A program made the position numbers and the translations under genes. Below, in pieces: positions 43,072 to 52,622 of a DNA stretch of 64,000 nt. This DNA is from Bacillus sp. OV322 (GTDB taxonomy: Bacteria > Bacillota > Bacilli > Bacillales > DSM-1321): positions 434,001-498,000 of the forward strand of contig NZ_FOMA01000005.1 in assembly GCF_900112495.1 (NCBI RefSeq). The letters are read 5' to 3'. The first letter of the stretch is position 1. The number at the start of each line of letters is the position of its first letter. Below the pieces are notes generated by a model, which saw nothing but the letters and a program-made list of their open reading frames with translations, searched no databases and was not told the origin of the DNA.

Positions 43072-44406
43072 ATGGAAACGGCTATAAAGAAAGAGGCCGA
43101 GAAGCAGCAAGAGAGCAGGAAAAAACATCCTGCGGGCTTGTACATGCTTTTCGCAACTGAGGCATGGGAACGTTTCAGCTATTATGGCATGAGAGCCATT
43201 TTAGTGCTTTATTTGACTGCAACAGCTGCTAACGGCGGACTTGGCGTTGATAAATCAACTGCTATGAGTATTTATGGCTTACTTACGGGTGCCGTTTATA
43301 TCACTCCTATGATCGGCGGATACTTGACAGATAAATTCCTTGGAAGAAGAATCGCCATTCCTATTGGCGGAGTATTAATGGCGCTCGGGAATTTTATGCT
43401 GTTCGTAAATCAGAGCATGACCGCTTTATACATCGGGCTTATCATCATGATTATCGGTAATGGCTTCTTCAAGCCAAATATTTCAACACTTGTCGGCGAT
43501 CTTTATGGCAAGGATGATCCGCGACGTGATGGTGCTTTCACCATCTTCTATATGGGAATTAATGTAGGGGCATTCTTCGCACCTTTAGTTGTTGGGCTAA
43601 TGAGCTATAAATACGGTTTCCTTACCGCTGCAATCGGAATGATTGTCGGACAGGTTATTTTCAATTTATCTGCCAACCGCTTCTTGGGCGATATCGGCAA
43701 AGAGCCAACAAGCAAACAGCAGCCTGCTGTTTCTGTTCAAAAACCCGCTGCTGTACTGACTAAAAAAGAAAAAAGACGTACAGTTGCCATTGTCATTCTT
43801 TCGCTGTTTGTAATTGCCTTCTGGGCTGCCTTCGAGCAGGCAGGAAGCTCACTTACTTTGTATGCACAAGATCAAATTGACCGGAACGTGTTTGGCTTTG
43901 AAATTCCTACAGCTTGGTTCCAGTCTTTAAATCCGCTATTCATAGTCATTTTAGCTCCTGTTTTATCAGCCGTATGGTACAAGCTTGGAAGCTCTAAACG
44001 CGGAGACTTTAAAACTCCCACTAAAATGGGCATGGGATTGGTAGTCGTCGGTTTAGGCTTTATGGTATTGCTGCCTGCTGTTATGTATACAGGAAATGAT
44101 AACTCTTTAAAAGTAAACTTGATGTTCATGGTAGTAACTTATTTCCTTCATACACTTGCTGAACTTATGATATCACCGGTTGGACTATCGATGGTTAGTA
44201 AAATTGCACCGCTTAAACTAGCCTCTCTTCTTATGGGTGTATGGCTTGCAAGCTCTGCGGTAGCTAACTTTGTAGCAGGTCAGTTAGCTGCATTTACTCA
44301 ATCCCTCGGCTATCTTGAAATATTCAGCACGATTGGTTTTGTGACTATTGGATTAGGTATCGTTCTCCTTCTTCTGACAAAACCAATTACAAAATTAATG
44401 GAATAA
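43072..44406 (+). CDS. dtpT: POT/PTR2 family proton-coupled di-/tripeptide transporter
   Basis: The 444-residue major-facilitator protein has 12-14 helices. The POT ExxERFxYYG motif in helix 1 (TEAWERFSYYGMRAILVLYLTA) carries the proton-coupling residues. GGYLTDKFLGRR is the MFS loop 2-3 motif. NISTLVGDLYGKDDPRRDGAFTIFYMGINVGAF is the second POT signature. It imports small peptides with protons. AGGGGGA lies 8 bases before the ATG. It is monocistronic and followed by a terminator. Confidence 0.93.
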   Translation: METAIKKEAEKQQESRKKHPAGLYMLFATEAWERFSYYGMRAILVLYLTATAANGGLGVDKSTAMSIYGLLTGAVYITPMIGGYLTDKFLGRRIAIPIGGVLMALGNFMLFVNQSMTALYIGLIIMIIGNGFFKPNISTLVGDLYGKDDPRRDGAFTIFYMGINVGAFFAPLVVGLMSYKYGFLTAAIGMIVGQVIFNLSANRFLGDIGKEPTSKQQPAVSVQKPAAVLTKKEKRRTVAIVILSLFVIAFWAAFEQAGSSLTLYAQDQIDRNVFGFEIPTAWFQSLNPLFIVILAPVLSAVWYKLGSSKRGDFKTPTKMGMGLVVVGLGFMVLLPAVMYTGNDNSLKVNLMFMVVTYFLHTLAELMISPVGLSMVSKIAPLKLASLLMGVWLASSAVANFVAGQLAAFTQSLGYLEIFSTIGFVTIGLGIVLLLLTKPITKLME

Positions 44407-44427
44407 GTGCATCATCTTAACAAAAAG

Positions 44428-44466
44428 AAACTGGGGACCAAGCTATTGTTGGTCTCCAGTTTTTTT
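44428..44466 (+). terminator. Intrinsic terminator
   Basis: AAACTGGGGACC / GGTCTCCAGTTT (one G-U) is followed by TTTTTTG after the dtpT stop. Confidence 0.88.
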
Positions 44467-44492
44467 GTCCGCATATTGCCATTTAGCGGCTG

Positions 44493-45818
44493 TTATTCAA
44501 TCTCAAGTAAATCTCCTTGTCCGCTTTGCCCGCCTGCCGTATATAATTTTTTCAGAGCACTATTCATTCTGTCACTATCAAGAAATAGCCAATCTTCCTT
44601 CTTTAATCCTTGAACAATGTATTCAGTAAAATTCATCACCATATTTTTCACTTCGTCTTCATTGGTCTCTGCAATTAAAGTGAGCGCCTGGATTACCGAA
44701 ATCATTACAGATACATCTGACTTTCCGTAATGGCGTATTTGATAAAAGCTTTTATACAGATAATCAAAAAAAGTTGGTTTTTCGATGATCAGCCTGATGT
44801 TATTATTTCCATCTCTATGATAAGGATTGGATATATCATATTTTCCAAGCTTCGATAAAATTTGGCTTAGCTGTTCAATACAGTTAATAGCTGTCTCTGG
44901 GTCATTTTTCCCCGGGGCGATTCCCCTCAGCGCAATTTCAACCAGCTTTTGAATACCGAAATCTACATCATGCACTGATTCCTGATCGTCAGTTATTGCT
45001 AGAAGTGAAAGCATTTCGTTTTTATCAAATGCAGCATCATTGCCCCATACCTTGAATAAGGGTGTATCAACATCTACATATTTCCCCCTGTCTTTTTCAA
45101 GCTTGACGATAATGTCCTTTTGTTCTGCATAATTCACCAGCTTTACTGTATCAATGAACTGCAAATATCCTCTTTTGCTGCTTATCACACTTGCATAAGA
45201 CTGATCTTCAAGTTTTAACTCAGTATCATCTTTAATAGTTTTAAGCTTTTTATCTCTGCTGATGTTATTATCAAAAGCCAAAAGAGTTTCTTTCGTAATA
45301 TTTGAAATCAGGTTGCCGACCTTGATCCAATCCATAACATGATGAATTAAAAAGACAAACATTCCTACACATATGAATGCCACCAGCACAGCAAAGGACG
45401 GGACGATAAACGTTTCACTCAAATCATTTTTTCTCACCTGCAGCAGAAGGACAAGGGTATAAATGTAGCCTCCTACAAAGGTACCCAGTACTCTTTGCGA
45501 CTTAGAACTTTCATTAAAATTCTGAAGTGTCCGCGGAGAAAACTGAGACAGAAATGTTGTCTGCACGACCAGTACAGACGAAAATGTTATCGTAGTCATA
45601 GTAAGGAGCGAAGTTGAAAGAGCACTGAGTATAGAATGTGCAAGCTCCTTATCTGAAAGGAATATACTAGGAATATGCTTATATAGCTGATGATGGACAT
45701 GCAGATACCGATCCAGCTTCATGGTCAAAAGCGCAAGAATAACCGCAGCAATGCCACATATAGCCGGAGCTATCCAAAAGTTTGATTTGATTTTCTTTTT
45801 TGTTATTTTTAATGACAT
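44493..45818 (-). CDS. DUF2254 family membrane protein
   Basis: The 441-residue protein has four predicted transmembrane helices in the first 165 residues. The strongly conserved segment LTMTTITFSSVLVVQTTFLSQFSPRTL is diagnostic of DUF2254. A soluble C-terminal domain of about 270 residues follows (RGYLQFIDTVKLVNYAEQKDI ... GIAPGKNDPETAINCIEQL). The function is unknown. The family is sometimes linked to ion or membrane homeostasis without proof. AAGGGAG precedes the ATG. It is monocistronic and convergent with dtpT. Confidence 0.85.
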   Translation of the reverse strand: MSLKITKKKIKSNFWIAPAICGIAAVILALLTMKLDRYLHVHHQLYKHIPSIFLSDKELAHSILSALSTSLLTMTTITFSSVLVVQTTFLSQFSPRTLQNFNESSKSQRVLGTFVGGYIYTLVLLLQVRKNDLSETFIVPSFAVLVAFICVGMFVFLIHHVMDWIKVGNLISNITKETLLAFDNNISRDKKLKTIKDDTELKLEDQSYASVISSKRGYLQFIDTVKLVNYAEQKDIIVKLEKDRGKYVDVDTPLFKVWGNDAAFDKNEMLSLLAITDDQESVHDVDFGIQKLVEIALRGIAPGKNDPETAINCIEQLSQILSKLGKYDISNPYHRDGNNNIRLIIEKPTFFDYLYKSFYQIRHYGKSDVSVMISVIQALTLIAETNEDEVKNMVMNFTEYIVQGLKKEDWLFLDSDRMNSALKKLYTAGGQSGQGDLLEIE

Positions 45819-46281
45819 GGTTTTCTCCCTTGAAATTTAATTTAAGAGCCAATGATACAAAAGGATAAATAGCAGTCCTTTTATACCTAAAATGGACAGT
45901 TAAAGCACCTTAACTTTTATACCCTTAAAATAGCTTTTTTAACATCACACGTGCCCAGCGAAAATTCATTGTTTCTCTTAACAAAAAGTCATATTTAACA
46001 TTTGAATAATGCTATGTGAAATAAAGATCCTGTTTAAAAGGGTATAATGTAACCAATGTATTTCTGTTTTTCCTTAGAAAGTATTCCTAATGCATTTCAA
46101 ACCCCTTATCCCCTGCCAAGTCTCTTCCTTCCTATGTATTCCAGCTTTAAGGTTGTCTCTTCTATCGGGAAATGCCCAACACCGAACTTTTATCAACCAA
46201 GTAATTTTTTGTTCCTTTATTATTAATAATTATTTTAATTCCTATAGGTTCTCTTCCCTTTAATTGCAGTAATAAATCTGA
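45819..46281. other. Intergenic region upstream of the HxlR regulator
   Basis: No gene is supported. GTATAATGTAACCAATG at about 46037-46053 contains half of the operator-like sequence found at zwf and glcU. Otherwise the region is AT-rich without recognised elements. Confidence 0.4.
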
Positions 46282-46341
46282 TATAATACGAATAATAGGA
46301 AATAATAAACAAGATAACATATTGAGTACTTGTTACTAAAA
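46276..46341 (+). promoter_or_regulatory. Promoter and operator-like palindrome upstream of the HxlR regulator
   Basis: TGATATAAT (extended -10, TATAAT at 46282-46287) lies about 90 bases before the start codon. Downstream of it AGTACTTGTTACT (around 46326-46338) is an imperfect palindrome of the AGTA-N5-TACT kind bound by HxlR/YodB-type proteins, suggesting autoregulation. Confidence 0.4.
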
Positions 46342-46378
46342 ATACACAAAATATTTTATGAAAAAGAGGTGGATTGGT

Positions 46379-46705
46379 ATGGCTGAGGAAAAAAGCAATG
46401 AACGGATCTGCAAAAAACTTGAACAAAGCTATGATATTGTAGGAAAGAAATGGATGGGCCTTATCATTCACACCCTTATGATTGAACCTAAAAGGTTTAG
46501 TGAAATTCACTCTTTTATCCCTGATTTGAGTAAGCGCATGCTAAATGAGCGTATAAAGGAACTCGAAGACTTTGGAATAGTCATCAGGAACGTCATCACA
46601 GACCGTCCAGTCCGCACCGAATATTCCTTGACAAAAAAAGGCGTCGAGCTTGGAAGAGCGCTTCGTGCTGTTGAAGACTGGTCAGAGAAATGGATGGGTA
46701 AATAA
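46379..46705 (+). CDS. HxlR family winged-helix transcriptional regulator
   Basis: The 108-residue HxlR-type regulator has a winged helix with LEQSYDIVGKKWMGLIIHTL and RFSEIHSFIPDLSKRMLNERIKELEDFGIVIR as the HTH and wing, then TEYSLTKKGVELGRAL. The conserved redox cysteine of YodB/HypR-like members is only loosely matched by the N-terminal ERICKKL. ATG 46379 (GAGGTGG 6 bases upstream) is used rather than 46358. It is divergent in function but adjacent to rpiA and the sugar genes and shares a terminator with rpiA. It is a candidate regulator of the glcU/zwf operators. Confidence 0.88.
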   Translation: MAEEKSNERICKKLEQSYDIVGKKWMGLIIHTLMIEPKRFSEIHSFIPDLSKRMLNERIKELEDFGIVIRNVITDRPVRTEYSLTKKGVELGRALRAVEDWSEKWMGK

Positions 46706-46779
46706 CCCTTAACGTTCTGACCTGGCCAGTACGGGCAGAAATTGCATTGAATGGACTTGGAACTGCCTATATCAACCGA

Positions 46780-46836
46780 AAAAACCATCAAATTAGGACA
46801 AAAAAGCGACCGCTTTGTCTCAATTTGATGGTTTTT
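46780..46836. terminator. Bidirectional intrinsic terminator
   Basis: AAAAACCATCAAATT / AATTTGATGGTTTTT with a further inner GACAAA/TTTGTC stem lies between the convergent hxlR-type gene and rpiA. Confidence 0.9.
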
Positions 46837-46844
46837 GCTTTATG

Positions 46845-47519
46845 CTATTTTTTTATTTCAATCACCTTACGGCTTTCTTTATCGACCGTTATAACCGTAT
46901 GAGTCATATTTACAAACAATCCATTTTCAACGACACCAGGAATCATGTTAAGAGTTTGTTCAAGTTCTTGAGGATTTTCAAGGTTTTCAAAGGTGCAGTC
47001 TGCAATATAATTACCATTATCCGTAACAAAGAGAACATCATCATGCATACGCATTTTCATTGTGCATCCTGGAAGTTTTTCAAGATGCCTGACTGTCATT
47101 TTATAACCAAATGGAACAATTTCGACCGGAAGCGGAAACTTCCCTAATTTCTCGACCATTTTAGCTGAATCAGCAACAACAATAAAAGTATTGGCGGCTT
47201 TAGCAATAATTTTTTCCCTTAAAAGCGCTCCGCCTCCGCCTTTAATTAAAACCATATCCGGATTGGCTTCATCTGCACCGTCAATGGCAATATCGAGATG
47301 ATCCACTTCTCCGAAATCCGTTAAAGGAATCCCCCACTTCTTCGCCAGCTTTTCTGTTTCAACCGAGGTAGGTATACCCTTGATCGACAGGCCTTCTCCA
47401 ACAAGCTGTCCTAGTTTTTCTATGGTATAAAATACGGTCGAGCCTGTTCCCAAACCGACAGTCATACCGTCTTTAACATATTCAGCCGCTTTTTCGCCAG
47501 CCATTTGCTTTTCATTCAT
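46845..47519 (-). CDS. rpiA: Ribose-5-phosphate isomerase A
   Basis: The 224-residue enzyme interconverts ribose-5-phosphate and ribulose-5-phosphate. It has VGLGTGSTVFYTIEKLG (phosphate-binding turn), DGADEANPDMVLIKGGGGALLREKIIA (catalytic Asp, Glu and Lys region) and VVADSAKMVEKLGKFPLPVEI. It acts with zwf, gnd, tkt and tal encoded 4-9 kb away. GGAGGCG lies 7 bases before the ATG. The upstream region has only a half operator (GTAACCA). Confidence 0.95.
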   Translation of the reverse strand: MNEKQMAGEKAAEYVKDGMTVGLGTGSTVFYTIEKLGQLVGEGLSIKGIPTSVETEKLAKKWGIPLTDFGEVDHLDIAIDGADEANPDMVLIKGGGGALLREKIIAKAANTFIVVADSAKMVEKLGKFPLPVEIVPFGYKMTVRHLEKLPGCTMKMRMHDDVLFVTDNGNYIADCTFENLENPQELEQTLNMIPGVVENGLFVNMTHTVITVDKESRKVIEIKK

Positions 47520-47593
47520 GTATGTGCGCCTCCACTCAAATCTTGCTGACAGACAAGCTTTTTGTAACCAGCAAGCTGCAGCAGAATGTCACA

Positions 47594-48079
47594 TTATATT
47601 TTAACAGACGCCGACAAAATGTCCTCTGTTTTCAGTTCAAGGAGCTTTTCTAAAAATTTTATAGATTTCATTGCATGATAAATATCATCAACAGTTACTA
47701 CATTTTCATTTTTCATTTTATCTATATTATTTTGTACTTCATGTTTGAAAACATCAGTGTGAATCAGCCATTTCCCAATAAGTTCCTGAGTGGCTTGACG
47801 CTCTTCTTTACTTTTAAGCGCAAAAATATTCTCAGTCTCTGTTTCTTCGAGCACAAGAGATCTGAAATCTTCATCCATTACAAGCCAAAAGTAATTTTTT
47901 TGGCTGTCATAATATTTTCCTTCTTTTAATAATAAATACTCTATACCAATCAGAATTCTGTAAAATGGATTATGCTCCTTAGGAGTTTGGAGCTCTTTTA
48001 TTTCAACAGTATTCTCTTTATTTACATAGGTTTCATTTCCATATTGTGTCAAGATGATTTTAGCATCTAATAGCTGCAT
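47594..48079 (-). CDS. Hypothetical protein, helical C-terminus
   Basis: The 161-residue soluble protein is not recognised. It has mixed alpha/beta character: an N-terminal beta-like MQLLDAKIILTQYGNETYV, then IEYLLLKEGKYYDSQKNYFWLVMDEDFRS. A helical C-terminus (HEVQNNIDKMKNENVVTVDDIYHAMKSIKFLEKLLELK) could mediate protein contacts. GGGAGG precedes the ATG by 10 bases. It lies between rpiA and glcU in the sugar region with no overlap. Confidence 0.55.
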   Translation of the reverse strand: MQLLDAKIILTQYGNETYVNKENTVEIKELQTPKEHNPFYRILIGIEYLLLKEGKYYDSQKNYFWLVMDEDFRSLVLEETETENIFALKSKEERQATQELIGKWLIHTDVFKHEVQNNIDKMKNENVVTVDDIYHAMKSIKFLEKLLELKTEDILSASVKI

Positions 48080-48147
48080 GGAGAATATGCCTCCCTTTCC
48101 TTTTCATCATTTAGCTTATACTGCACGATGGGCTGCACGGGAACATG

Positions 48148-48999
48148 TCAGGCTTTTGCCATGCCAAGAAAGACTCCTCCAGCAATGATTAAAATGATGC
48201 CCAGGGCAATATTAATCAGCTGACGTTTCGTTTTCTTTTCCCCCAAGAGAAAAATCCCTCCAAGTGTTGAAATGACAATTCCCATTTGGGAGAGTGAAAA
48301 GCTTGTTGCTACACCTACTTTTGGCTGTGACAGGAACAAAAATAAATTTCCAGATGCCCAAATTAGTCCAGGAATTATATTCCTGATGGCATATTTGTTA
48401 AATGGCTTATGTTTATAGGTTAGAATTAATCCTCCTATTACCATGCCAATGGCTTGAGGAAATAATGCAGACCATCCATCCACATTCATTAACCTGGCAA
48501 TGACTACATAAACCAGGTAACCCAAAGTAGAAAGAAGAAGTGTTATGACCCCTTTATTAAAGCTTGCATTTTGCTTCTCCGCATTTTTGTCATTTAAGGA
48601 TGCTAAAATAATACCAATGATAATGAATACCAAAGCTAAAATTCCAAAAATAACAGCTGTCGAAGTTTCCCATTCTTTAAACACAATTACCCCGAAAAGG
48701 GAGGTTGCAACTAGCTGCATGCCGGTTGATATGGGCATGGTTCTTGAGACTCCTATATATTCAATACTTTTTAATTGGTTGCTTTGGCCAAGAGACCAGA
48801 ACAATCCGGATATGATGCCAATTAAAAAAATATAAGGTGTCAGTACCGGATGGACTGTGAAATAAATGATAATCGAGAAAATGAGTGCTCCAAGGGTTGT
48901 CCCAAGTGTTTGGCTATAGGCGCCTCCCCCAAGTTTTACATTAAACAGCACAATGCTTCCCCAGAAAATTGCAGGAAGAAGAGCCAGTAGTATATCCAT
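48148..48999 (-). CDS. glcU: GRP-family glucose uptake permease
   Basis: The 283-residue, ten-helix permease belongs to the glucose/ribose porter family (ALLPAIFWGSIVLFNVKLGGGAYSQTLGTTLGALIFS, SGLFWSLGQSNQLKSIEYIGVSRTMPISTGMQL, LGIILIIAGGVFLG). GlcU imports glucose without phosphorylation, so it needs glucokinase or a glucose dehydrogenase to feed glucose-6-phosphate or gluconate into the pathway. ATG 48999 is preferred (AAGGA 9 bases upstream). Its strong promoter carries the operator-like sequence shared with zwf, implying co-regulation with the oxidative pentose phosphate genes. Confidence 0.9.
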   Translation of the reverse strand: MDILLALLPAIFWGSIVLFNVKLGGGAYSQTLGTTLGALIFSIIIYFTVHPVLTPYIFLIGIISGLFWSLGQSNQLKSIEYIGVSRTMPISTGMQLVATSLFGVIVFKEWETSTAVIFGILALVFIIIGIILASLNDKNAEKQNASFNKGVITLLLSTLGYLVYVVIARLMNVDGWSALFPQAIGMVIGGLILTYKHKPFNKYAIRNIIPGLIWASGNLFLFLSQPKVGVATSFSLSQMGIVISTLGGIFLLGEKKTKRQLINIALGIILIIAGGVFLGMAKA

Positions 49000-49038
49000 G
49001 ATGCAGAATCCTTCTTTCGGCAATTAATTATTTTATAT

Positions 49039-49059
49039 TTGGTAACTTTATGTAACCAT
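49039..49059. promoter_or_regulatory. Operator-like sequence shared with zwf, just downstream of the glcU -10
   Basis: TTGGTAAC-TTTAT-GTAACCAT at the transcription start of glcU. The same arms with a different 5-base centre occur at 56288-56308 before zwf. The position between -10 and the leader suits a repressor. Confidence 0.65.
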
Positions 49060-49086
49060 ATTATACCCAACAAAGTCGTTCGTCAA
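49058..49086 (-). promoter_or_regulatory. Sigma-A promoter of glcU
   Basis: Minus strand: TTGACG (49081-49086) and TAATAT (49058-49063) with 17-base spacing, or TATAAT (49060-49065) with 15. Confidence 0.6.
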
Positions 49087-49151
49087 TACTTATTCAGGTA
49101 ATTCAGGCTGTAAAATGATGGAGGGAACCGTCCCAGCTTTTAAGTTTGACG

Positions 49152-49166
49152 GTTACTTAAAGTAAC
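49152..49166. promoter_or_regulatory. Perfect palindrome upstream of glcU
   Basis: GTTACTT-A-AAGTAAC has fully complementary 7-bp arms. It lies about 70 bases upstream of the glcU -35 and resembles the GTTAC/GTAAC arms of the glcU and zwf operators. Confidence 0.45.
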
Positions 49167-49305
49167 AAATTGGTTGTAAGGAGTGAAGTGGAGCAAGCGG
49201 GCAGCACCTTTAAGATTTCCAGCTGATTTTTGCTTAGGCCGCCGTATCTGTCTCTAAGGCGAAATCAACATGAAATTCTGTAGAAAAGAGCCTGTCATTA
49301 AAGGC

Positions 49306-49356
49306 AAAAGAGCACCCCTGCCAGGGCAAAGCTTTTCGCTGGCAAAGGCACTCTTC
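49306..49356 (-). terminator. Intrinsic terminator of pgi
   Basis: A long minus-strand hairpin (GAGTGCC...GCCAG / CTGGC...GGTGCTC, some G-U) is followed by TTTTGCC right after the pgi stop. Confidence 0.75.
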
Positions 49357-49364
49357 CTGCAATA

Positions 49365-50702
49365 TTATTTGGATAAACGCTTCATCAATTCAGCTTTTTC
49401 TGCTTCAAATCCTGGTTTACCAAGCAATGCAAACATGTTGCGCTTATATGCTTCAACACCCGGCTGATCAAATGGGTTTACGCCCATAAGCAAGCCGCTG
49501 ATTCCGCAGGCTTTTTCGAAGAAGTATACCATTTCTCCAAAAGTGAATTCGTTTAACTCATCAAGTTCAACTGCAAGGTTTGGCACATTACCATCCACAT
49601 GTGCAAGCACTGTTCCTTGGAATGCATTTTTATTTACTTCGTCCATGGTTTTTCCAGCAAGGAAATTTAATCCATCAATGTTAGCAGGATCTTCCTGAAT
49701 TGTTACATCAATAGCAGGTTTCTTAACTTGAAGAACTGTTTCTAACAAGTCTCGGCGTCCTTCTTGTACATATTGGCCCATTGAATGCAGATCTGTTGTG
49801 AAATCTACAGATGCAGGGAATAAACCTTTTTGATCTTTTCCTTCACTTTCACCAAACAGCTGTTTCCACCATTCAGAAACATAATGAAGATTCGGCTCGT
49901 AGTTTACAAGCAATTCAATTGTTTTTCCTTTGCGGTAAAGAGCATTCCTTACTGCTGCATACTGGTAGCTCTCGTTTGACTCAAGCTCAGGATTATTATA
50001 TTTTTTAGCTGCTGCTGCTGCACCTTCCATCATTTTGTCGATATCAAGGCCAGCTGCTGCGATTGGCAATAATCCGACTGCAGTCAATACAGAGTAGCGT
50101 CCGCCTACGTCATCAGGAATCACGAAGGTTTCGTAACCTTCTTCATCTGCAACCTGTTTTAAAGCGCCTTTAGCTTTGTCTGTAGTTGCATAAATACGTT
50201 TTTTAGCTTCTTCTTTGCCGTATTTTTTCTCCATATAATCACGGAAGATACGGAAAGCAATAGCTGGTTCCGTTGTTGTACCTGATTTAGAAATAACATT
50301 TACGGAAATATCTTTACCTTCTAAAAGCTCCAGCAAGTGTGTGATATAAGAAGGACTGATATTTTGTCCTGCGAAATATACTTGTGTTGTATCTTTCATC
50401 TGATTATGGAAAGTATGTGTTAATGCATCAATCGCAGCACGTGCGCCGAGGTATGAACCGCCAATTCCGATTACAACAAGAGCATCAGAATTTGAACGGA
50501 TCCTTTTAGCAGCTTCCTTAATACGGGCAAATTCTTCTTTGTCATATGCTTCAGGAAGGTCAACCCAGCCTAAATAATCAGAGCCAGGACCTTTTTTTTC
50601 ATGTAGCATGTGATGTGCTGTTTTAACGAATTCGCCTAGATTATCTACTTCACTTTGCTGCATAAAAGACAAAGCATTTTTATAATCAAAAGATATAGTC
50701 AT
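49365..50702 (-). CDS. pgi: Glucose-6-phosphate isomerase
   Basis: The 445-residue enzyme is the short bacillar PGI form. It has [37 protein letters not shown] (phosphate loop), [16 protein letters not shown] and QVKKPAIDV, with catalytic Glu/His in the [19 protein letters not shown] and [23 protein letters not shown] regions. It interconverts glucose-6-phosphate and fructose-6-phosphate at the glycolysis/pentose branch. AAGGAG lies 9 bases before the ATG. It is separated from tal by a terminator. Confidence 0.95.
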   Translation of the reverse strand: MTISFDYKNALSFMQQSEVDNLGEFVKTAHHMLHEKKGPGSDYLGWVDLPEAYDKEEFARIKEAAKRIRSNSDALVVIGIGGSYLGARAAIDALTHTFHNQMKDTTQVYFAGQNISPSYITHLLELLEGKDISVNVISKSGTTTEPAIAFRIFRDYMEKKYGKEEAKKRIYATTDKAKGALKQVADEEGYETFVIPDDVGGRYSVLTAVGLLPIAAAGLDIDKMMEGAAAAAKKYNNPELESNESYQYAAVRNALYRKGKTIELLVNYEPNLHYVSEWWKQLFGESEGKDQKGLFPASVDFTTDLHSMGQYVQEGRRDLLETVLQVKKPAIDVTIQEDPANIDGLNFLAGKTMDEVNKNAFQGTVLAHVDGNVPNLAVELDELNEFTFGEMVYFFEKACGISGLLMGVNPFDQPGVEAYKRNMFALLGKPGFEAEKAELMKRLSK

Positions 50703-50900
50703 GAGGCATTTCTCCTTTTTTATTCTAAATTGAAAATCTTTTAGTATTAAGCAATGTCATACTTGCCTGATAATTTCTACTTCGATAACCATATTGCTGG
50801 ATTATCAAATAATGGACATTTATGTGAGCTATTTTTTTATGATTACTGTGTGGCAATCATATTGTTAAACAATAATGAAAATAGCTTAAAAAAGACAAAA

Positions 50901-50943
50901 AAAAGATTTAGGGGTGAAATATCCACCCCGTAAATCATTTTTC
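50901..50943 (-). terminator. Intrinsic terminator of tal
   Basis: Stem GATTTA-GGGGTG / CACCCC-TAAATC with T-rich flanks on both sides, immediately after the tal stop. Confidence 0.85.
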
Positions 50944-50948
50944 ATTCA

Positions 50949-51617
50949 TTATTTGCTTACAACTTTTTCCCAGTCAGTAGAGAATTTTTCCATTCCTTGA
51001 TCAGTCAATGGATGCTTAGTAAGCTGTTCAACTACTTTAAGAGGCATAGTTGCAATATGTGCTCCTGCCATAGCTACACGTGTAACATGATCTGCGTGGC
51101 GGACAGATGCTGCAATGATTTGTGTATCAAGATTATGAGTACGGAATAAAGCAGCAATTTTTTCTACCAAAAGAACTCCATCTTCAGAGATATCATCTAA
51201 ACGGCCCAAGAATGGAGAAACATAAGTAGCTCCAGCACGAGCAGCCAATAGCGCCTGATTCACTGTGAAGATCAAAGTGATGTTCGTTCTAACACCTTTT
51301 TTAGTCAAGTAACGGCAAGCTTCCAAACCGGCAACAGTCATCGGAAGTTTAATTGTAACTTTTTTGTCTCCGCCGTTGATTTTAATAAGCTCATTAGCTT
51401 CAGCGATCATATCTTCAGCAGTAAGAGCAATTGGAGTAACTTCAGCAGATACAGATTCTACATCTGGAACAGCCTGGCAGATTTCTGCGATGCGGTCTTC
51501 AAACTTAACGCCTTCCTTAACAACTAGAGAAGGGTTAGTAGTCACACCAGATAAAATACCCATTTTGTAGCCTTTTTTGATTTCATCAAGGTTTGCAGTA
51601 TCTAAGAAAAATTTCAT
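50949..51617 (-). CDS. tal: Transaldolase (small TalC/FSA-type)
   Basis: The 222-residue TIM barrel is the short transaldolase subfamily found in B. subtilis. It has [29 protein letters not shown] and the Schiff-base lysine in [46 protein letters not shown] and [12 protein letters not shown] follow. It could also show fructose-6-phosphate aldolase activity, but pentose pathway neighbours support transaldolase. GGAGG precedes the ATG. A hairpin with a T-run separates it from gnd, so tal may be transcribed at a different level from zwf-tkt-gnd. Confidence 0.92.
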   Translation of the reverse strand: MKFFLDTANLDEIKKGYKMGILSGVTTNPSLVVKEGVKFEDRIAEICQAVPDVESVSAEVTPIALTAEDMIAEANELIKINGGDKKVTIKLPMTVAGLEACRYLTKKGVRTNITLIFTVNQALLAARAGATYVSPFLGRLDDISEDGVLLVEKIAALFRTHNLDTQIIAASVRHADHVTRVAMAGAHIATMPLKVVEQLTKHPLTDQGMEKFSTDWEKVVSK

Positions 51618-51648
51618 GTTGGATAGCCTCCATTTGATTTATTATGTC

Positions 51649-51692
51649 TAAAAAAGGTCCCAAAGCACAATAGGCGTTACGTGCCTTAGGAC
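51649..51692 (-). terminator. Terminator or attenuator between gnd and tal
   Basis: On the minus strand GTCCTAAGGCAC / GTGCTTTGGGAC (two G-U) is followed by a T-run. It lies after the gnd stop and before tal. Confidence 0.8.
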
Positions 51693-51707
51693 GTTATAAC
51701 AGGTTTA

Positions 51708-52601
51708 TTAGTTCTTTTCTACAGCGTGTCCGCCAAACTCGTTACGTAGTGCAGCGACAACTTTACCATTGAAAGTGTCTTGATCTAGTGAACGGTAGCG
51801 CATTAATAGGGACATAGCAATAACTGGAGTTGCTGCCTGAAGGTCAAGAGCTGTTTCAACAGTCCATTTTCCTTCTCCTGAAGATTGCATGATTCCTTTG
51901 ATGCCGTCAAGCTTAGCGTCTTTAGAGAATGCATTTTCAGTAAGTTCCATTAACCATGAACGGATTACAGAACCATTGTTCCATACTTTAGCAACTTTTT
52001 CATAGTCAAAGTTGAAATCACTTTTCTCAAGGACTTCAAAGCCTTCGCCGATAGCAGCCATCATACCGTACTCAATACCGTTATGAACCATTTTCAAGAA
52101 ATGGCCGCTTCCGATATTTCCTGCATACAGATAACCATTTTCAACAGCTGTATCACGGAAGATAGGCTCAACGATATCCCATGCTTCTTGATCTCCGCCG
52201 ACCATGTAGCAAGCTCCGTTACGAGCGCCTTCCATACCGCCTGAAGTACCTGCATCCATAAAGCGAACGCCAGTTTCTTTCAAATCGTTGTAGCGGGCAA
52301 TAGACTCTTTGTAATGAGAATTTCCTGCTTCGATTACGATATCTCCTTCAGAAAGGAAAGGTTTGATTTCGCCGATTACTGAATCTACAACAGAGTGAGG
52401 AACCATAATCCAAAGAACTCTTGGCTTTTCTAATGATTCAACAAGCTCTTTTAAGCTAGAAGTGCCTTTAGCACCGTATTTTTGCATTTCTTCAACAGCA
52501 CTGGCATTTAAGTCAAATGCTACTACTTCGTGTTTGTGATCGATTAAGTTCATACCGATATTTAATCCCATTTTACCTAAACCAACTAATCCTACTTGCA
52601 T
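51708..52601 (-). CDS. gnd: 6-phosphogluconate dehydrogenase, decarboxylating (short YqeC/GndA type)
   Basis: The 297-residue enzyme oxidatively decarboxylates 6-phosphogluconate to ribulose-5-phosphate. It has QVGLVGLGKMGLNIGMNL at the N-terminus, VIEAGNSHYKESIARYN and the 6PGDH signature MDAGTSGGMEGARNGACYMVGG. KMVHNGIEYGMMAAIGEG carries the catalytic Lys. The length is that of the short group, which often prefers NAD+. The long form has about 470 residues. ATG 52601 is clear (GAGGAGG 8 bases upstream); longer in-frame starts are discounted. It is preceded by tkt with a hairpin in the 88-base gap. Confidence 0.93.
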   Translation of the reverse strand: MQVGLVGLGKMGLNIGMNLIDHKHEVVAFDLNASAVEEMQKYGAKGTSSLKELVESLEKPRVLWIMVPHSVVDSVIGEIKPFLSEGDIVIEAGNSHYKESIARYNDLKETGVRFMDAGTSGGMEGARNGACYMVGGDQEAWDIVEPIFRDTAVENGYLYAGNIGSGHFLKMVHNGIEYGMMAAIGEGFEVLEKSDFNFDYEKVAKVWNNGSVIRSWLMELTENAFSKDAKLDGIKGIMQSSGEGKWTVETALDLQAATPVIAMSLLMRYRSLDQDTFNGKVVAALRNEFGGHAVEKN

Positions 52602-52622
52602 GCTAATTGCCTCCTCAAGTTT

